NCBI GenBank assembly: GCA_020099315.1
Contig: CP083650.1
Coordinates: 3,782,001-3,846,000, forward strand
Source: Citrobacter europaeus
Lineage (GTDB): Bacteria > Pseudomonadota > Gammaproteobacteria > Enterobacterales > Enterobacteriaceae
DNA: 64,000 nucleotides
Direction of reading: 5' to 3'
Below, in pieces: positions 35,177 through 44,238 of this stretch. The translations under genes were made by a program, and so were the position numbers. Below the pieces are notes generated by a model. The model was not told where the DNA came from and did not search any database. It saw only the letters and a program-made list of their open reading frames with translations. Numbering within the stretch: the stretch's first letter is position 1; every line of letters begins with the position of its first letter.

Positions 35177-35223
35177 CCCATATCTTGTATGGTTGAATCT
35201 TTTTAAAACTACATCTAGTATCT
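35177..35223 (+). promoter_or_regulatory. Candidate NrdR boxes upstream of nrdHIEF
   Basis: Two 16-base motifs, CCCATATCTTGTATGG (35177-35192) and ACTACATCTAGTATCT (35208-35223), are spaced 31 bases centre to centre, about three helical turns. That is the known layout of paired NrdR repressor boxes. Matches to the box consensus are only partial, so this is tentative. Confidence 0.4.
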
Positions 35224-35296
35224 TCTGTATCAAGACGCACACAACCCGACGCCCTCTATCGCGTCGATCTTTTACTTATAAACGGAAATACGAATC

Positions 35297-35542
35297 ATGC
35301 GCATTGTTATTTACACTCGCAACAACTGTGTTCAGTGTCACGCCACCAGGCGGGCGATGGAAAGCCGCGGGTTTGACTTCGAGATGGTGAACATCGATTT
35401 ACAGCCCGATCTGGCTGATAGCCTGCGCGAGCAAGGCTTTCGCCAGTTACCGGTCGTGGTCGCAGGGGAAGCCAGTTGGTCAGGATTTCGCCCGGACATG
35501 ATCAACCGTCTGCGCCCGGAACCCCAAGTGGCCAGCGCATGA
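35297..35542 (+). CDS. nrdH: Glutaredoxin-like electron donor NrdH
   Basis: An 81-residue redoxin with the active site C-V-Q-C in NNCVQCHATRRAMESRGFDFE and a thioredoxin-like LPVVVAGEASWSGFRPD. It is the specific reductant of the class Ib ribonucleotide reductase NrdEF, recycled by thioredoxin reductase. It is the first gene of nrdHIEF; its stop overlaps the nrdI start (ATGA). Confidence 0.96.
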   Translation: MRIVIYTRNNCVQCHATRRAMESRGFDFEMVNIDLQPDLADSLREQGFRQLPVVVAGEASWSGFRPDMINRLRPEPQVASA

Positions 35543-35949
35543 GCCAGCTCGTCTACTTCTCCAGCAGCTCCGAAAATACGCACCGCTTTATCCAGCGTCT
35601 GGGGCTGACTGCCATCCGCATTCCGCTTAACGAACGCGAGCGGATCCGGGTAGACGAACCTTACATATTAATCGTGCCATCCTACGGCGGCGGCGGTACG
35701 GCTGGCGCGGTCCCAAGACAGGTGATCCGCTTTTTAAACGATACGCACAACCGGGCGTTAATCCGTGGAGTGATCGCCTCCGGTAATCGCAATTTCGGGG
35801 ATGCTTATGGTCGCGCGGGTGATGTGATCTCACAAAAATGCGGCGTGCCGTGGCTCTATCGCTTTGAGCTGATGGGCACCCAAAGCGATATCGACAACGT
35901 TCGGAAAGGAGTGAGCGAATTTTGGCAACGACAACCGCAGAACGCGTAA
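35539..35949 (+). CDS. nrdI: Flavodoxin-like NrdI
   Basis: A 136-residue FMN protein (MSQLVYFSSSSENTHRFIQRLG with the phosphate loop SSSENT; later SYGGGG and SGNRNFGDAYGRAGD). It supplies the oxidant that makes the dimanganese-tyrosyl radical in NrdF. The ATG at 35539 overlaps the nrdH stop. The 3' end overlaps the nrdE start by 28 bases. Confidence 0.96.
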   Translation: MSQLVYFSSSSENTHRFIQRLGLTAIRIPLNERERIRVDEPYILIVPSYGGGGTAGAVPRQVIRFLNDTHNRALIRGVIASGNRNFGDAYGRAGDVISQKCGVPWLYRFELMGTQSDIDNVRKGVSEFWQRQPQNA

Positions 35950-38066
35950 TGCAGCCAACGCTGGATTACCATGCCCTGAATGCCATGCTGAATCTGTACG
36001 ATAAAGCCGGACGCATTCAGTTCGACAAAGACCATCAGGCGGTGGAGGCTTTCTTTGCCGCCCATGTCCGCCCCAACTCGGTGGCGTTTACCAGCCAGCA
36101 GGAGCGCCTGGACACATTGGTAGATGAAGGCTATTACGATGCCAGCGTGTTAGCCCGCTACAATCGCGCGTTCGTGCTGAAGCTATTCACCCACGCCCAC
36201 GCCAGCGGATTCCGTTTCCAGACGTTCCTCGGCGCATGGAAGTTCTACACCAGCTATACGCTGAAAACGTTCGACGGTAAGCGCTATCTCGAAGACTTTG
36301 AGGATCGGGTCACGATGGTGGCGCTCACGTTGGCGCAGGGCGATGAAGCGCTCGCGATGCAACTGGCTGATGAAATGCTCTCCGGGCGCTTTCAACCCGC
36401 CACGCCAACCTTTCTAAACTGCGGTAAACAGCAACGCGGCGAGCTGGTCTCCTGCTTCCTGTTACGCATCGAAGACAATATGGAGTCAATTGGTCGGGCG
36501 GTAAACTCGGCGCTACAGCTCTCTAAACGCGGCGGCGGCGTGGCATTTTTGCTCTCTAACCTGCGCGAGGCAGGTGCGCCCATTAAGCGCATTGAGAACC
36601 AGTCCTCCGGCGTGATCCCGGTAATGAAAATGCTGGAAGATGCGTTTTCTTATGCGAATCAACTCGGGGCGCGTCAGGGCGCGGGGGCAGTGTATCTGCA
36701 CGCGCACCATCCGGATATTTTGCGTTTTCTTGATACCAAACGTGAAAATGCCGACGAAAAAATTCGCATCAAAACGCTCTCGCTTGGCGTGGTGATCCCG
36801 GACGTCACCTTCCAGTTGGCGAAAGAAAACGCCCGGATGGCGCTGTTTTCACCGTATGACGTGGAACGAATTTACGGCAAACCATTCGGTGATATCGCCG
36901 TGAGCGAGCGGTATGACGAACTGGTTGCTGACCAACGCGTACACAAAAAATACATTAACGCCCGCGATTTCTTCCAGCGGCTGGCAGAGATCCAGTTTGA
37001 GTCTGGCTACCCTTACATCATGTTTGAAGACACGGTGAATCGCGCCAACCCGATTGCCGGTCGGATCAATATGAGCAACCTGTGCTCGGAGATTTTGCAG
37101 GTTAACAGCGCCTCCACCTACGATGAAAACCTCAATTACGCACAGACCGGGCATGATATCTCCTGCAATCTCGGCTCGTTGAACATTGCCCATACCATGG
37201 ATTCACCGGACTTTGGTCGTACAGTGGAAACGGCGGTTCGCGGTTTAACCGCCGTTTCGGACATGAGCCACATCCGCAGCGTGCCTTCGATCGAAGCCGG
37301 GAACAGCGCGTCGCACGCGATTGGTCTTGGGCAGATGAATCTGCACGGGTATCTGGCGCGGGAAGGGATCGCCTATGGTTCGCCGGAAGGGCTGGATTTT
37401 ACCAATCTCTATTTCTATACCATCACCTGGCATGCGCTGAATACGTCAATGAAGATCGCCCGCGAGCGCGGTCAAACCTTTGCCGGATTCAGACAATCCC
37501 GCTACGCCAGCGGCGAGTATTTTAGCCAGTATCTGCAGGGCGACTGGCAGCCTAAAACCGACAAGGTTCGCACACTGTTTGCTGCCAGCGGCTTTACGCT
37601 GCCGACGCGCGAAATGTGGTCGCGACTGCGAGAAGATGTGATGCGCTACGGCATTTATAATCAGAATTTACAGGCGGTGCCGCCCACCGGTTCTATCTCC
37701 TACATCAATCATGCCACGTCAAGCATTCACCCGATCGTGTCAAAAGTGGAGATTCGCAAAGAGGGTAAAACCGGGCGCGTTTACTACCCTGCCCCGTTTA
37801 TGACCAATGAGAATCTGGCCTTGTATCAGGATGCCTACGAGATTGGTCCACAAAAAATCATTGATACCTACGCGGAAGCAACGCGCCATGTCGATCAGGG
37901 GCTTTCACTGACGCTCTTTTTCCCCGATACCGCCACCACGCGCGATATCAACAAAGCGCAGATTTACGCCTGGCGTAAGGGCATCAAATCGCTGTACTAC
38001 ATCCGACTACGTCAACTGGCGCTGGAAGGAACCGAAATCGAAGGTTGCGTGTCATGCGCGCTGTAA
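35922..38066 (+). CDS. nrdE: Class Ib ribonucleotide reductase large subunit NrdE
   Basis: A 714-residue catalytic subunit reducing ribonucleoside diphosphates. Visible are LVSCFLLRIEDNM (a redox cysteine of the active-site pair), NLCSEI (radical-path cysteine), PTGSISYINHATSSIHP and the C-terminal redox pair EGCVSCAL. It starts with TTG at 35922 inside nrdI, preceded by GGAAAGGAG; this matches the TTG start of E. coli nrdE and gives the same length. It is translated in a coupled manner with nrdI. Confidence 0.96.
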   Translation: MATTTAERVMQPTLDYHALNAMLNLYDKAGRIQFDKDHQAVEAFFAAHVRPNSVAFTSQQERLDTLVDEGYYDASVLARYNRAFVLKLFTHAHASGFRFQTFLGAWKFYTSYTLKTFDGKRYLEDFEDRVTMVALTLAQGDEALAMQLADEMLSGRFQPATPTFLNCGKQQRGELVSCFLLRIEDNMESIGRAVNSALQLSKRGGGVAFLLSNLREAGAPIKRIENQSSGVIPVMKMLEDAFSYANQLGARQGAGAVYLHAHHPDILRFLDTKRENADEKIRIKTLSLGVVIPDVTFQLAKENARMALFSPYDVERIYGKPFGDIAVSERYDELVADQRVHKKYINARDFFQRLAEIQFESGYPYIMFEDTVNRANPIAGRINMSNLCSEILQVNSASTYDENLNYAQTGHDISCNLGSLNIAHTMDSPDFGRTVETAVRGLTAVSDMSHIRSVPSIEAGNSASHAIGLGQMNLHGYLAREGIAYGSPEGLDFTNLYFYTITWHALNTSMKIARERGQTFAGFRQSRYASGEYFSQYLQGDWQPKTDKVRTLFAASGFTLPTREMWSRLREDVMRYGIYNQNLQAVPPTGSISYINHATSSIHPIVSKVEIRKEGKTGRVYYPAPFMTNENLALYQDAYEIGPQKIIDTYAEATRHVDQGLSLTLFFPDTATTRDINKAQIYAWRKGIKSLYYIRLRQLALEGTEIEGCVSCAL

Positions 38067-38076
38067 GGAGGAGAAA

Positions 38077-39036
38077 ATGACATTATCCCGCGTGAGCGCC
38101 ATCAACTGGAACAAGATTGAGGATGATAAAGATCTCGAGGTATGGAACCGCCTGACCAGTAACTTCTGGCTACCGGAAAAGGTCCCGCTCTCCAATGACA
38201 TCCCGGCCTGGCAAACGTTGAACGCCGCCGAACAGCAGTTGACCATCCGCGTTTTTACCGGGCTGACGCTGCTCGACACCATTCAGAATGTTGCCGGAGC
38301 ACCCGCGTTAATGGCCGATTCGTTAACGCCGCATGAAGAGGCGGTGCTGTCGAATATCAGCTTTATGGAAGCGGTACACGCCCGTTCATACAGCTCTATT
38401 TTCTCCACCCTTTGCCAGACCAAAGATGTGGATGCAGCTTACGCCTGGAGTGAAGAAAATACCCCACTCCAGCGCAAGGCGCAGATCGTTTTGGCACATT
38501 ACGCCAGCGACGAACCGTTGAAGAAGAAAATTGCCAGCGTGTTTCTGGAATCCTTCCTGTTCTATTCCGGCTTCTGGTTACCGATGTATTTTTCCAGCCG
38601 CGGCAAATTGACCAATACAGCCGATCTTATTCGCCTGATTATTCGTGATGAGGCCGTTCATGGGTATTACATTGGTTATAAATATCAAAAAGGTCTGGAG
38701 CATATTTCCGAGTCCGCACGCGAGGAGTTAAAGAACTTTGCCTTCGATCTGCTGATGGAATTGTATGATAACGAAGCGCGCTATACGGAAGAATTGTATG
38801 CAGGAACAGGCTGGGTGGATGACGTCAAAGCCTTCCTTTGCTACAACGCCAATAAGGCATTGATGAATTTGGGGTATGAGGCGCTATTTCCACCTGAAAT
38901 GGCCGAGGTTAACCCGGCAATCCTTGCCGCGCTGTCGCCCAACGCTGACGAAAACCACGATTTCTTCTCGGGTTCTGGCTCATCCTATGTGATGGGAAAA
39001 GCGGTCGAAACCGAAGACGACGACTGGAATTTCTAG
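38077..39036 (+). CDS. nrdF: Class Ib ribonucleotide reductase radical subunit NrdF
   Basis: A 319-residue four-helix-bundle protein holding the dinuclear metal centre. Ligand-bearing segments are visible as DTIQNVAGAP, EEAVLSNISFMEAVHARSYSSIF, ESFLFYSGFWLP and IIRDEAVHGYYIGYK. With NrdI it forms a Mn(III)2-tyrosyl radical, useful under iron limitation and oxidative stress. It lies 10 bases after nrdE and ends with an acidic/aromatic tail (ETEDDDWNF) that docks on NrdE. Confidence 0.96.
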   Translation: MTLSRVSAINWNKIEDDKDLEVWNRLTSNFWLPEKVPLSNDIPAWQTLNAAEQQLTIRVFTGLTLLDTIQNVAGAPALMADSLTPHEEAVLSNISFMEAVHARSYSSIFSTLCQTKDVDAAYAWSEENTPLQRKAQIVLAHYASDEPLKKKIASVFLESFLFYSGFWLPMYFSSRGKLTNTADLIRLIIRDEAVHGYYIGYKYQKGLEHISESAREELKNFAFDLLMELYDNEARYTEELYAGTGWVDDVKAFLCYNANKALMNLGYEALFPPEMAEVNPAILAALSPNADENHDFFSGSGSSYVMGKAVETEDDDWNF

Positions 39037-39149
39037 CAATCATTTCTGCGGGAAATACCGTACATTTTTCGCGGAAATATTTTAACAGGATCACACTTTT
39101 GTCGTGCAAATATAATTGTGTGATCTACACTCAATATCAGCCGCATTAT

Positions 39150-39181
39150 TCGCCTGCATTCCAGCAATTCAGGCGATTTTT
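39150..39181 (+). terminator. nrdF terminator
   Basis: TCGCCTG (39150-39156) pairs with CAGGCGA (39170-39176), followed by TTTTTC, about 115 bases after the nrdF stop. It separates nrdHIEF from proU. Confidence 0.6.
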
Positions 39182-39294
39182 CATTGGCATTTACAAAAAA
39201 TATTAACCCGCCCGCATTCGCGCTCAGCCCTTATATCACGGGAAGTCCCGCCGCCTGGCCTTCGGCAATATTCATGCCACAACCAAATTCAGGG

Positions 39295-39322
39295 TTGTCT
39301 CAGATTCTCAGTATGTTAGGGT
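39295..39322 (+). promoter_or_regulatory. proU (proVWX) main promoter
   Basis: The -35 TTGTCT (39295-39300) and -10 TAGGGT (39317-39322) have a 16-base spacer, followed by GTAGAAAAAGG. This matches the osmoregulated proU P2 promoter of E. coli/Salmonella. The 354-base gap 39037-39390 has the nrdF terminator, this promoter and an AT-rich leader; the adjoining start of proV is AT-rich too, as expected for the H-NS-bound downstream regulatory element. Confidence 0.8.
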
Positions 39323-39390
39323 AGAAAAAGGTCACTATTTCCATCAGGTAATATATCGATATAAACAAATAACAGGAATCATTCTATTGC

Positions 39391-40593
39391 ATGGCAATTA
39401 AATTAGAAGTTAAAAATCTCTATAAGATATTTGGAGAGCATCCCCAGAGAGCCTTCAAATATATTGAAAAAGGACTTTCAAAAGAGCAGATTCTGGATAA
39501 AACAGGGCTATCGCTTGGCGTAAAGAACGCCAGTCTGGCCATTGAAGAAGGCGAGATATTTGTCATCATGGGATTATCCGGTTCGGGTAAATCCACAATG
39601 GTACGCCTTCTCAATCGCCTGATTGAACCCACCCGCGGACAGGTATTGATTGACGGCGTAGACATCGCCCGCATATCCGATGCCGAGCTTCGCGAGGTGC
39701 GCAGAAAAAAGATTGCGATGGTGTTCCAGTCCTTTGCCCTGATGCCGCACATGACGGTGCTGGACAATACGGCATTCGGCATGGAATTAGCCGGTGTCGG
39801 CGCGGATGAACGTCGTGAAAAAGCGTTAGATGCGCTACGTCAGGTTGGTCTGGAGAATTATGCTCACGGATACCCGGATGAACTTTCCGGGGGAATGCGC
39901 CAGCGTGTGGGCCTCGCCCGTGCATTAGCCATTAACCCTGACATCTTATTAATGGATGAGGCCTTCTCAGCCCTCGATCCATTAATTCGTACTGAGATGC
40001 AGGATGAACTGGTAAAACTACAGGCGAAACATCAACGCACCGTGGTCTTTATATCGCATGACCTCGACGAAGCTATGCGTATTGGCGACAGAATTGCCAT
40101 TATGCAAAACGGTGAAGTGGTCCAGGTCGGCACGCCGGATGAAATCCTGAATAATCCAGCCAATGATTATGTACGCACCTTCTTCCGTGGCGTTGATATT
40201 AGCCAGGTCTTCAGTGCGAAAGATATTTCACGCCGTAGCCCCGAAGGTTTAATTCGTAAAACGCCCGGGGTGGGTCCACGTTCAGCGCTGCAATTATTGC
40301 AGGACAAAGATCGCGAATATGGTTACGTGATCGAACGCGGCAATAAATTCGTTGGCGTTGTTTCAATCGACTCCTTAAAAACAGCGTTAAGTCAGGCGCA
40401 AGGTATTGAAGCGGCATTGATCGATGAGCCGTTAGCCGTAGATGCGCAAACTCCTCTCAGCGAGTTGCTTTCTCATGTCGGCCAGGCCCCGTGCGCGGTG
40501 CCGGTTGTTGATGAGGAACAGCAGTATGTGGGCGTCATTTCAAAACGCATGCTGTTACAGGCTTTAGATCGTGAGGGGGTAAACAATGGCTGA
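39391..40593 (+). CDS. proV: Glycine betaine/proline ABC transporter ATPase ProV
   Basis: A 400-residue ATPase with Walker A GLSGSGKST, Q-loop VFQSFALMPH, signature LSGGMRQRVGLARAL, Walker B ILLMDEAFSALDP and switch histidine ISHDLDEA. Two C-terminal CBS domains (about 275-395), linked to osmosensing in related transporters, follow. It energises ProW-ProX import of betaine and proline. It overlaps proW by 8 bases. Osmotic induction acts through the promoter at 39295-39322. Confidence 0.97.
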   Translation: MAIKLEVKNLYKIFGEHPQRAFKYIEKGLSKEQILDKTGLSLGVKNASLAIEEGEIFVIMGLSGSGKSTMVRLLNRLIEPTRGQVLIDGVDIARISDAELREVRRKKIAMVFQSFALMPHMTVLDNTAFGMELAGVGADERREKALDALRQVGLENYAHGYPDELSGGMRQRVGLARALAINPDILLMDEAFSALDPLIRTEMQDELVKLQAKHQRTVVFISHDLDEAMRIGDRIAIMQNGEVVQVGTPDEILNNPANDYVRTFFRGVDISQVFSAKDISRRSPEGLIRKTPGVGPRSALQLLQDKDREYGYVIERGNKFVGVVSIDSLKTALSQAQGIEAALIDEPLAVDAQTPLSELLSHVGQAPCAVPVVDEEQQYVGVISKRMLLQALDREGVNNG

Positions 40594-41650
40594 TCAAACT
40601 AATCCGTGGGATACCACACCAGCGGCCGACAGCGCCGCACAAACTGCCGATGCCTGGAGCACGCCATCTGGTGCGCCCACTGACGGCGGTAGCGCAGACT
40701 GGCTGACCAGCGCCCCTGCGCCGGCGCCAGAACATTTCAATATTATGGATCCGTTCCATAAAACACTGATCCCGCTGGATAGTTGGGTCACCGAAGGGAT
40801 CGACTGGGTTGTTACCCATTTCCGTCCGGTCTTCCAGGGCATTCGTGTTCCGGTGGATTACATTCTCAACGGCTTCCAGCAGCTTCTGTTAGGTATGCCA
40901 GCGCCCGTGGCGATTATCCTGTTCGCCCTGATTGCCTGGCAGATATCCGGTGTCGGAATGGGCGTTGCTACGCTGATTTCCTTGATTGCCATCGGTGCCA
41001 TCGGTGCGTGGTCGCAGGCCATGATAACCCTGGCGCTGGTACTGACCGCTCTGCTGTTCTGCGTAGTGATCGGTCTGCCGATGGGGATCTGGTTAGCACG
41101 CAGTCCGCGGGCGGCAAAAATTGTTCGCCCGCTGCTGGACGCCATGCAAACCACCCCAGCGTTCGTCTATCTGGTGCCGATTGTCATGCTGTTCGGTATT
41201 GGTAACGTCCCGGGCGTGGTGGTGACGATTATCTTCGCCCTGCCGCCAATCGTACGTCTGACCATTCTGGGGATTAACCAGGTGCCAGCCGATCTGATTG
41301 AAGCCTCGCGTTCGTTTGGCGCCAGCCCGCGTCAGATGCTGTTTAAAGTGCAGCTCCCGCTGGCGATGCCCACTATTATGGCCGGGGTCAACCAGACGCT
41401 GATGCTGGCGCTTTCAATGGTCGTCATCGCGTCGATGATCGCCGTCGGCGGGCTGGGTCAGATGGTGCTGCGTGGAATCGGTCGTCTGGATATGGGGCTT
41501 GCCACCGTCGGTGGGGTTGGGATTGTAATTCTCGCCATCATCCTGGATCGCCTGACGCAGGCCGTTGGTCGCGACTCGCGTAGTCGTGGCAACCGTCGCT
41601 GGTACACCACTGGTCCCGTTGGGCTTATCACTCGCCCTTTCACGAAGTAA
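40586..41650 (+). CDS. proW: Glycine betaine/proline ABC transporter permease ProW
   Basis: A 354-residue permease. A long hydrophilic N-terminal tail of about 65 residues rich in Ala, Ser and Thr faces the periplasm in the E. coli protein. About seven helices follow, with the EAA-type motif EASRSFGASPRQMLFKVQLPLAMPTIM that contacts ProV. It overlaps proV and is followed by a hairpin, then proX. Confidence 0.96.
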   Translation: MADQTNPWDTTPAADSAAQTADAWSTPSGAPTDGGSADWLTSAPAPAPEHFNIMDPFHKTLIPLDSWVTEGIDWVVTHFRPVFQGIRVPVDYILNGFQQLLLGMPAPVAIILFALIAWQISGVGMGVATLISLIAIGAIGAWSQAMITLALVLTALLFCVVIGLPMGIWLARSPRAAKIVRPLLDAMQTTPAFVYLVPIVMLFGIGNVPGVVVTIIFALPPIVRLTILGINQVPADLIEASRSFGASPRQMLFKVQLPLAMPTIMAGVNQTLMLALSMVVIASMIAVGGLGQMVLRGIGRLDMGLATVGGVGIVILAIILDRLTQAVGRDSRSRGNRRWYTTGPVGLITRPFTK

Positions 41651-41660
41651 GTCACCCGTT

Positions 41661-41686
41661 GCCCGGTGGCGCATTGCTTACCGGGC
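41661..41686 (+). repeat. REP-like hairpin between proW and proX
   Basis: GCCCGGT (41661-41667) pairs with ACCGGGC (41680-41686). Its place between permease and binding-protein genes suggests a role in differential message stability. Confidence 0.6.
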
Positions 41687-41743
41687 CTACAATTCATTAA
41701 CTTGCACAAAATCATTCAGGATGAAGTGTAATAAGGAACAACG

Positions 41744-42739
41744 ATGCGACAGAAAATAATTATTGCCACAGCGTTTGCTACCCTTGTCTCCACCAGCACT
41801 TTCGCTGCCGACCTGCCGGGCAAAGGCATCACCGTACAGCCAATTCAGAGTACAATCTCTGAAGAATCCTTCCAGACGCAGCTTGTTGCCCGCGCGCTGG
41901 AGAAGCTGGGTTACACCGTTAACAAAACAAGCGAAGTTGATTACAACGTCGGCTATACCTCCATTGCCTCTGGCGATGCAACTTTTACCGCCGTGAACTG
42001 GCAGCCGCTGCATGATGATATGTACGCCGCTGCGGGCGGAGACAAAAAGTTTTATCGCGAGGGGGTATTCGTTACGGGTGCCGCACAGGGTTATCTGATC
42101 GACAAAAAAACCGCTGAGCAGTACAAAATCACTAACATCGCTCAGTTAAAAGATCCGAAGATCGCCAAAATCTTTGACACTAACGGTGACGGAAAAGCCG
42201 ATATGATGGGCTGTTCACCGGGCTGGGGTTGTGAAGCCGTAATCAACCACCAGAACAAAGCTTTCGATCTGGAAAAAACCGTCGAGGTCAGCCACGGTAA
42301 CTATGCGGCGATGATGGCTGACACCATTACCCGCTTTAAAGAAGGCAAACCCATTCTTTACTACACCTGGACACCGTACTGGGTCAGCGACGTCATGAAG
42401 CCGGGTAAAGATGTGGTCTGGCTGCAGGTACCGTTCTCTTCCCTGCCAGGCGAGCAGAAAGATATTGATACCAAGCTGCCAAACGGCGCCAACTACGGCT
42501 TCCCGGTGAACACGATGCATATTGTCGCCAATAAAGCCTGGGCGGAGAAAAACCCGGCTGCAGCGAAACTGTTTGCCATCATGAAGCTGCCGCTGGCGGA
42601 TATCAACGCGCAGAACGCGATGATGCATGACGGTAAAGCGTCTGAAGCCGACGTGCAGGGTCACGTTGACGGCTGGATCAAAGCCCACCAGCAGCAGTTT
42701 GACGGCTGGGTGAACGAAGCGCTGGCCGCGCAGAAATAA
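41744..42739 (+). CDS. proX: Periplasmic glycine betaine-binding protein ProX
   Basis: A 331-residue protein with a Sec signal peptide (MRQKIIIATAFATLVSTSTFA, cleaved before ADLPGKG). It has the OpuAC-type ligand-binding fold; tryptophans that form the betaine cage are seen in FTAVNWQPLHDD, SPGWGCE and YYTWTPYW. The ATG at 41744 follows AAGGAA. A BIME pair follows the stop. It delivers betaine and proline betaine to ProVW. Confidence 0.96.
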   Translation: MRQKIIIATAFATLVSTSTFAADLPGKGITVQPIQSTISEESFQTQLVARALEKLGYTVNKTSEVDYNVGYTSIASGDATFTAVNWQPLHDDMYAAAGGDKKFYREGVFVTGAAQGYLIDKKTAEQYKITNIAQLKDPKIAKIFDTNGDGKADMMGCSPGWGCEAVINHQNKAFDLEKTVEVSHGNYAAMMADTITRFKEGKPILYYTWTPYWVSDVMKPGKDVVWLQVPFSSLPGEQKDIDTKLPNGANYGFPVNTMHIVANKAWAEKNPAAAKLFAIMKLPLADINAQNAMMHDGKASEADVQGHVDGWIKAHQQQFDGWVNEALAAQK

Positions 42740-42750
42740 CCGGCTCGCAG

Positions 42751-42827
42751 GCCTGATGAGCGTAGTTTCATCAGGCACTGTAACCATACCAATGCCGGAT
42801 GGTGGCGCGATGCGCCTTATCCGGCAT
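42751..42827. repeat. BIME (two palindromes) after proX
   Basis: GCCTGATGA...TCATCAGGC (42751-42776) is followed by ATGCCGGAT...ATCCGGCAT (42792-42827), the typical paired REP arrangement after an operon. Confidence 0.8.
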
Positions 42828-42931
42828 AGACGCCCTCCCCCCAATCGCACAATTCATCACCCAACAAATCAGCAACATTTAATCACTTCCGTTATGATTG
42901 TTTTCTGCAACCCATTACTCAGTTGAAAACA

Positions 42932-44116
42932 ATGACGAAAACCACTCAGGGACTTAGCCCTTCGCTGATCCTGTTAATGTCTATCGCCACCGGCCTCGCC
43001 GTCGCCAGTAACTATTATGCTCAGCCGTTGCTCGACACCATCGCCCGTAACTTTTCACTATCTGCCAGTACCGCAGGGTTTATCGTCACCGCGGCCCAAC
43101 TCGGCTATGCCGCTGGCCTGCTGTTTTTAGTCCCGCTTGGCGATATGCTCGAACGTCGGATGCTGATCGTCTCCATGACGCTGTTAGCGGCAGGCGGCAT
43201 GCTGATTACCGCCAGCAGCCAGTCGCTGGGCATGCTGATCCTCGGTACCGCCCTGACCGGGTTGTTCTCGGTAGTCGCACAGATTTTAGTTCCGCTGGCG
43301 GCGACACTTGCCACGCCAGACAAGCGCGGTAAAGTCGTCGGCACGATTATGAGCGGCCTGCTGTTGGGCATTCTGCTGGCGCGCACCGTAGCGGGATTAC
43401 TGGCCAATTTGGGCGGCTGGCGCACTGTGTTTTGGGTGGCATCGGTATTAATGGCGCTGATGGCGATTGCGCTGTGGCGCGGTCTGCCGAAGATGAAATC
43501 AGAAACACATCTTAACTACCCGCAACTTCTGGGTTCGGTATTCAGCCTGTTTATCCGCGATAAACTGCTGCGTACCCGCGCAATGCTGGGCTGTCTGACC
43601 TTTGCCAATTTCAGTATCCTTTGGACATCAATGGCGTTTTTGCTCGCCGCACCGCCGTTTAACTATTCAGAAGGCATGATTGGTCTGTTTGGCCTGGCGG
43701 GGGCCGCCGGGGCGTTAGGCGCGCGTCCGGCGGGCGGTTTTGCCGATAAAGGTAAATCTCACCTGACCACCACCCTTGGGCTGTTATTGCTGCTGCTCTC
43801 CTGGCTAGCTATTTGGTTTGGGCACGCTTCCGTCCCCATGCTGATTATCGGCATTCTGGTGCTGGATCTCACCGTTCAGGGCGTACATATCACCAACCAG
43901 ACGGTTATCTATCGCATTCATCCGGATGCGCGTAATCGCCTGACCGCCGGATACATGACCAGCTATTTTATTGGCGGAGCGGCAGGGTCGCTGATTTCAG
44001 CCTCCGCCTGGCAGCATGCCGGGTGGGCTGGCGTTTGTCTGGCCGGTACGACCGTTGCCCTACTCAATCTGTTGGTCTGGTGGCGAGGTTTTCACCGTCA
44101 GGAAGCCGTAAATTAA
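42932..44116 (+). CDS. ygaY: MFS transporter YgaY (intact)
   Basis: A 394-residue drug/metabolite MFS exporter-like protein with 12 predicted helices and motif A as PLGDMLERRML. It corresponds in position to E. coli ygaY, which is annotated as a pseudogene in K-12; here the frame is open over its full length. I prefer the ATG at 42932 over the TTG at 42923. Neither has a strong ribosome-binding site. The substrate is unknown. Confidence 0.85.
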   Translation: MTKTTQGLSPSLILLMSIATGLAVASNYYAQPLLDTIARNFSLSASTAGFIVTAAQLGYAAGLLFLVPLGDMLERRMLIVSMTLLAAGGMLITASSQSLGMLILGTALTGLFSVVAQILVPLAATLATPDKRGKVVGTIMSGLLLGILLARTVAGLLANLGGWRTVFWVASVLMALMAIALWRGLPKMKSETHLNYPQLLGSVFSLFIRDKLLRTRAMLGCLTFANFSILWTSMAFLLAAPPFNYSEGMIGLFGLAGAAGALGARPAGGFADKGKSHLTTTLGLLLLLLSWLAIWFGHASVPMLIIGILVLDLTVQGVHITNQTVIYRIHPDARNRLTAGYMTSYFIGGAAGSLISASAWQHAGWAGVCLAGTTVALLNLLVWWRGFHRQEAVN

Positions 44117-44137
44117 GCGTATAGTGCATGTTTACCG

Positions 44138-44174
44138 CTGATTGGGCTCCACAGGGTGTTAAGGAGCCCATCAG
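44138..44174 (+). terminator. Hairpin between ygaY and ygaZ
   Basis: CTGATtGGGCTCC pairs with GGAGCCCATCAG with one bulged T. No U-run follows. It may end ygaY transcription or sit in the ygaZ leader. Confidence 0.45.
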
Positions 44175-44238
44175 TCTGCTAAGGTTATAACTCATTGAAC
44201 CAAGTTATATTAATTTCGGTAATGAAACCTATAACCCT

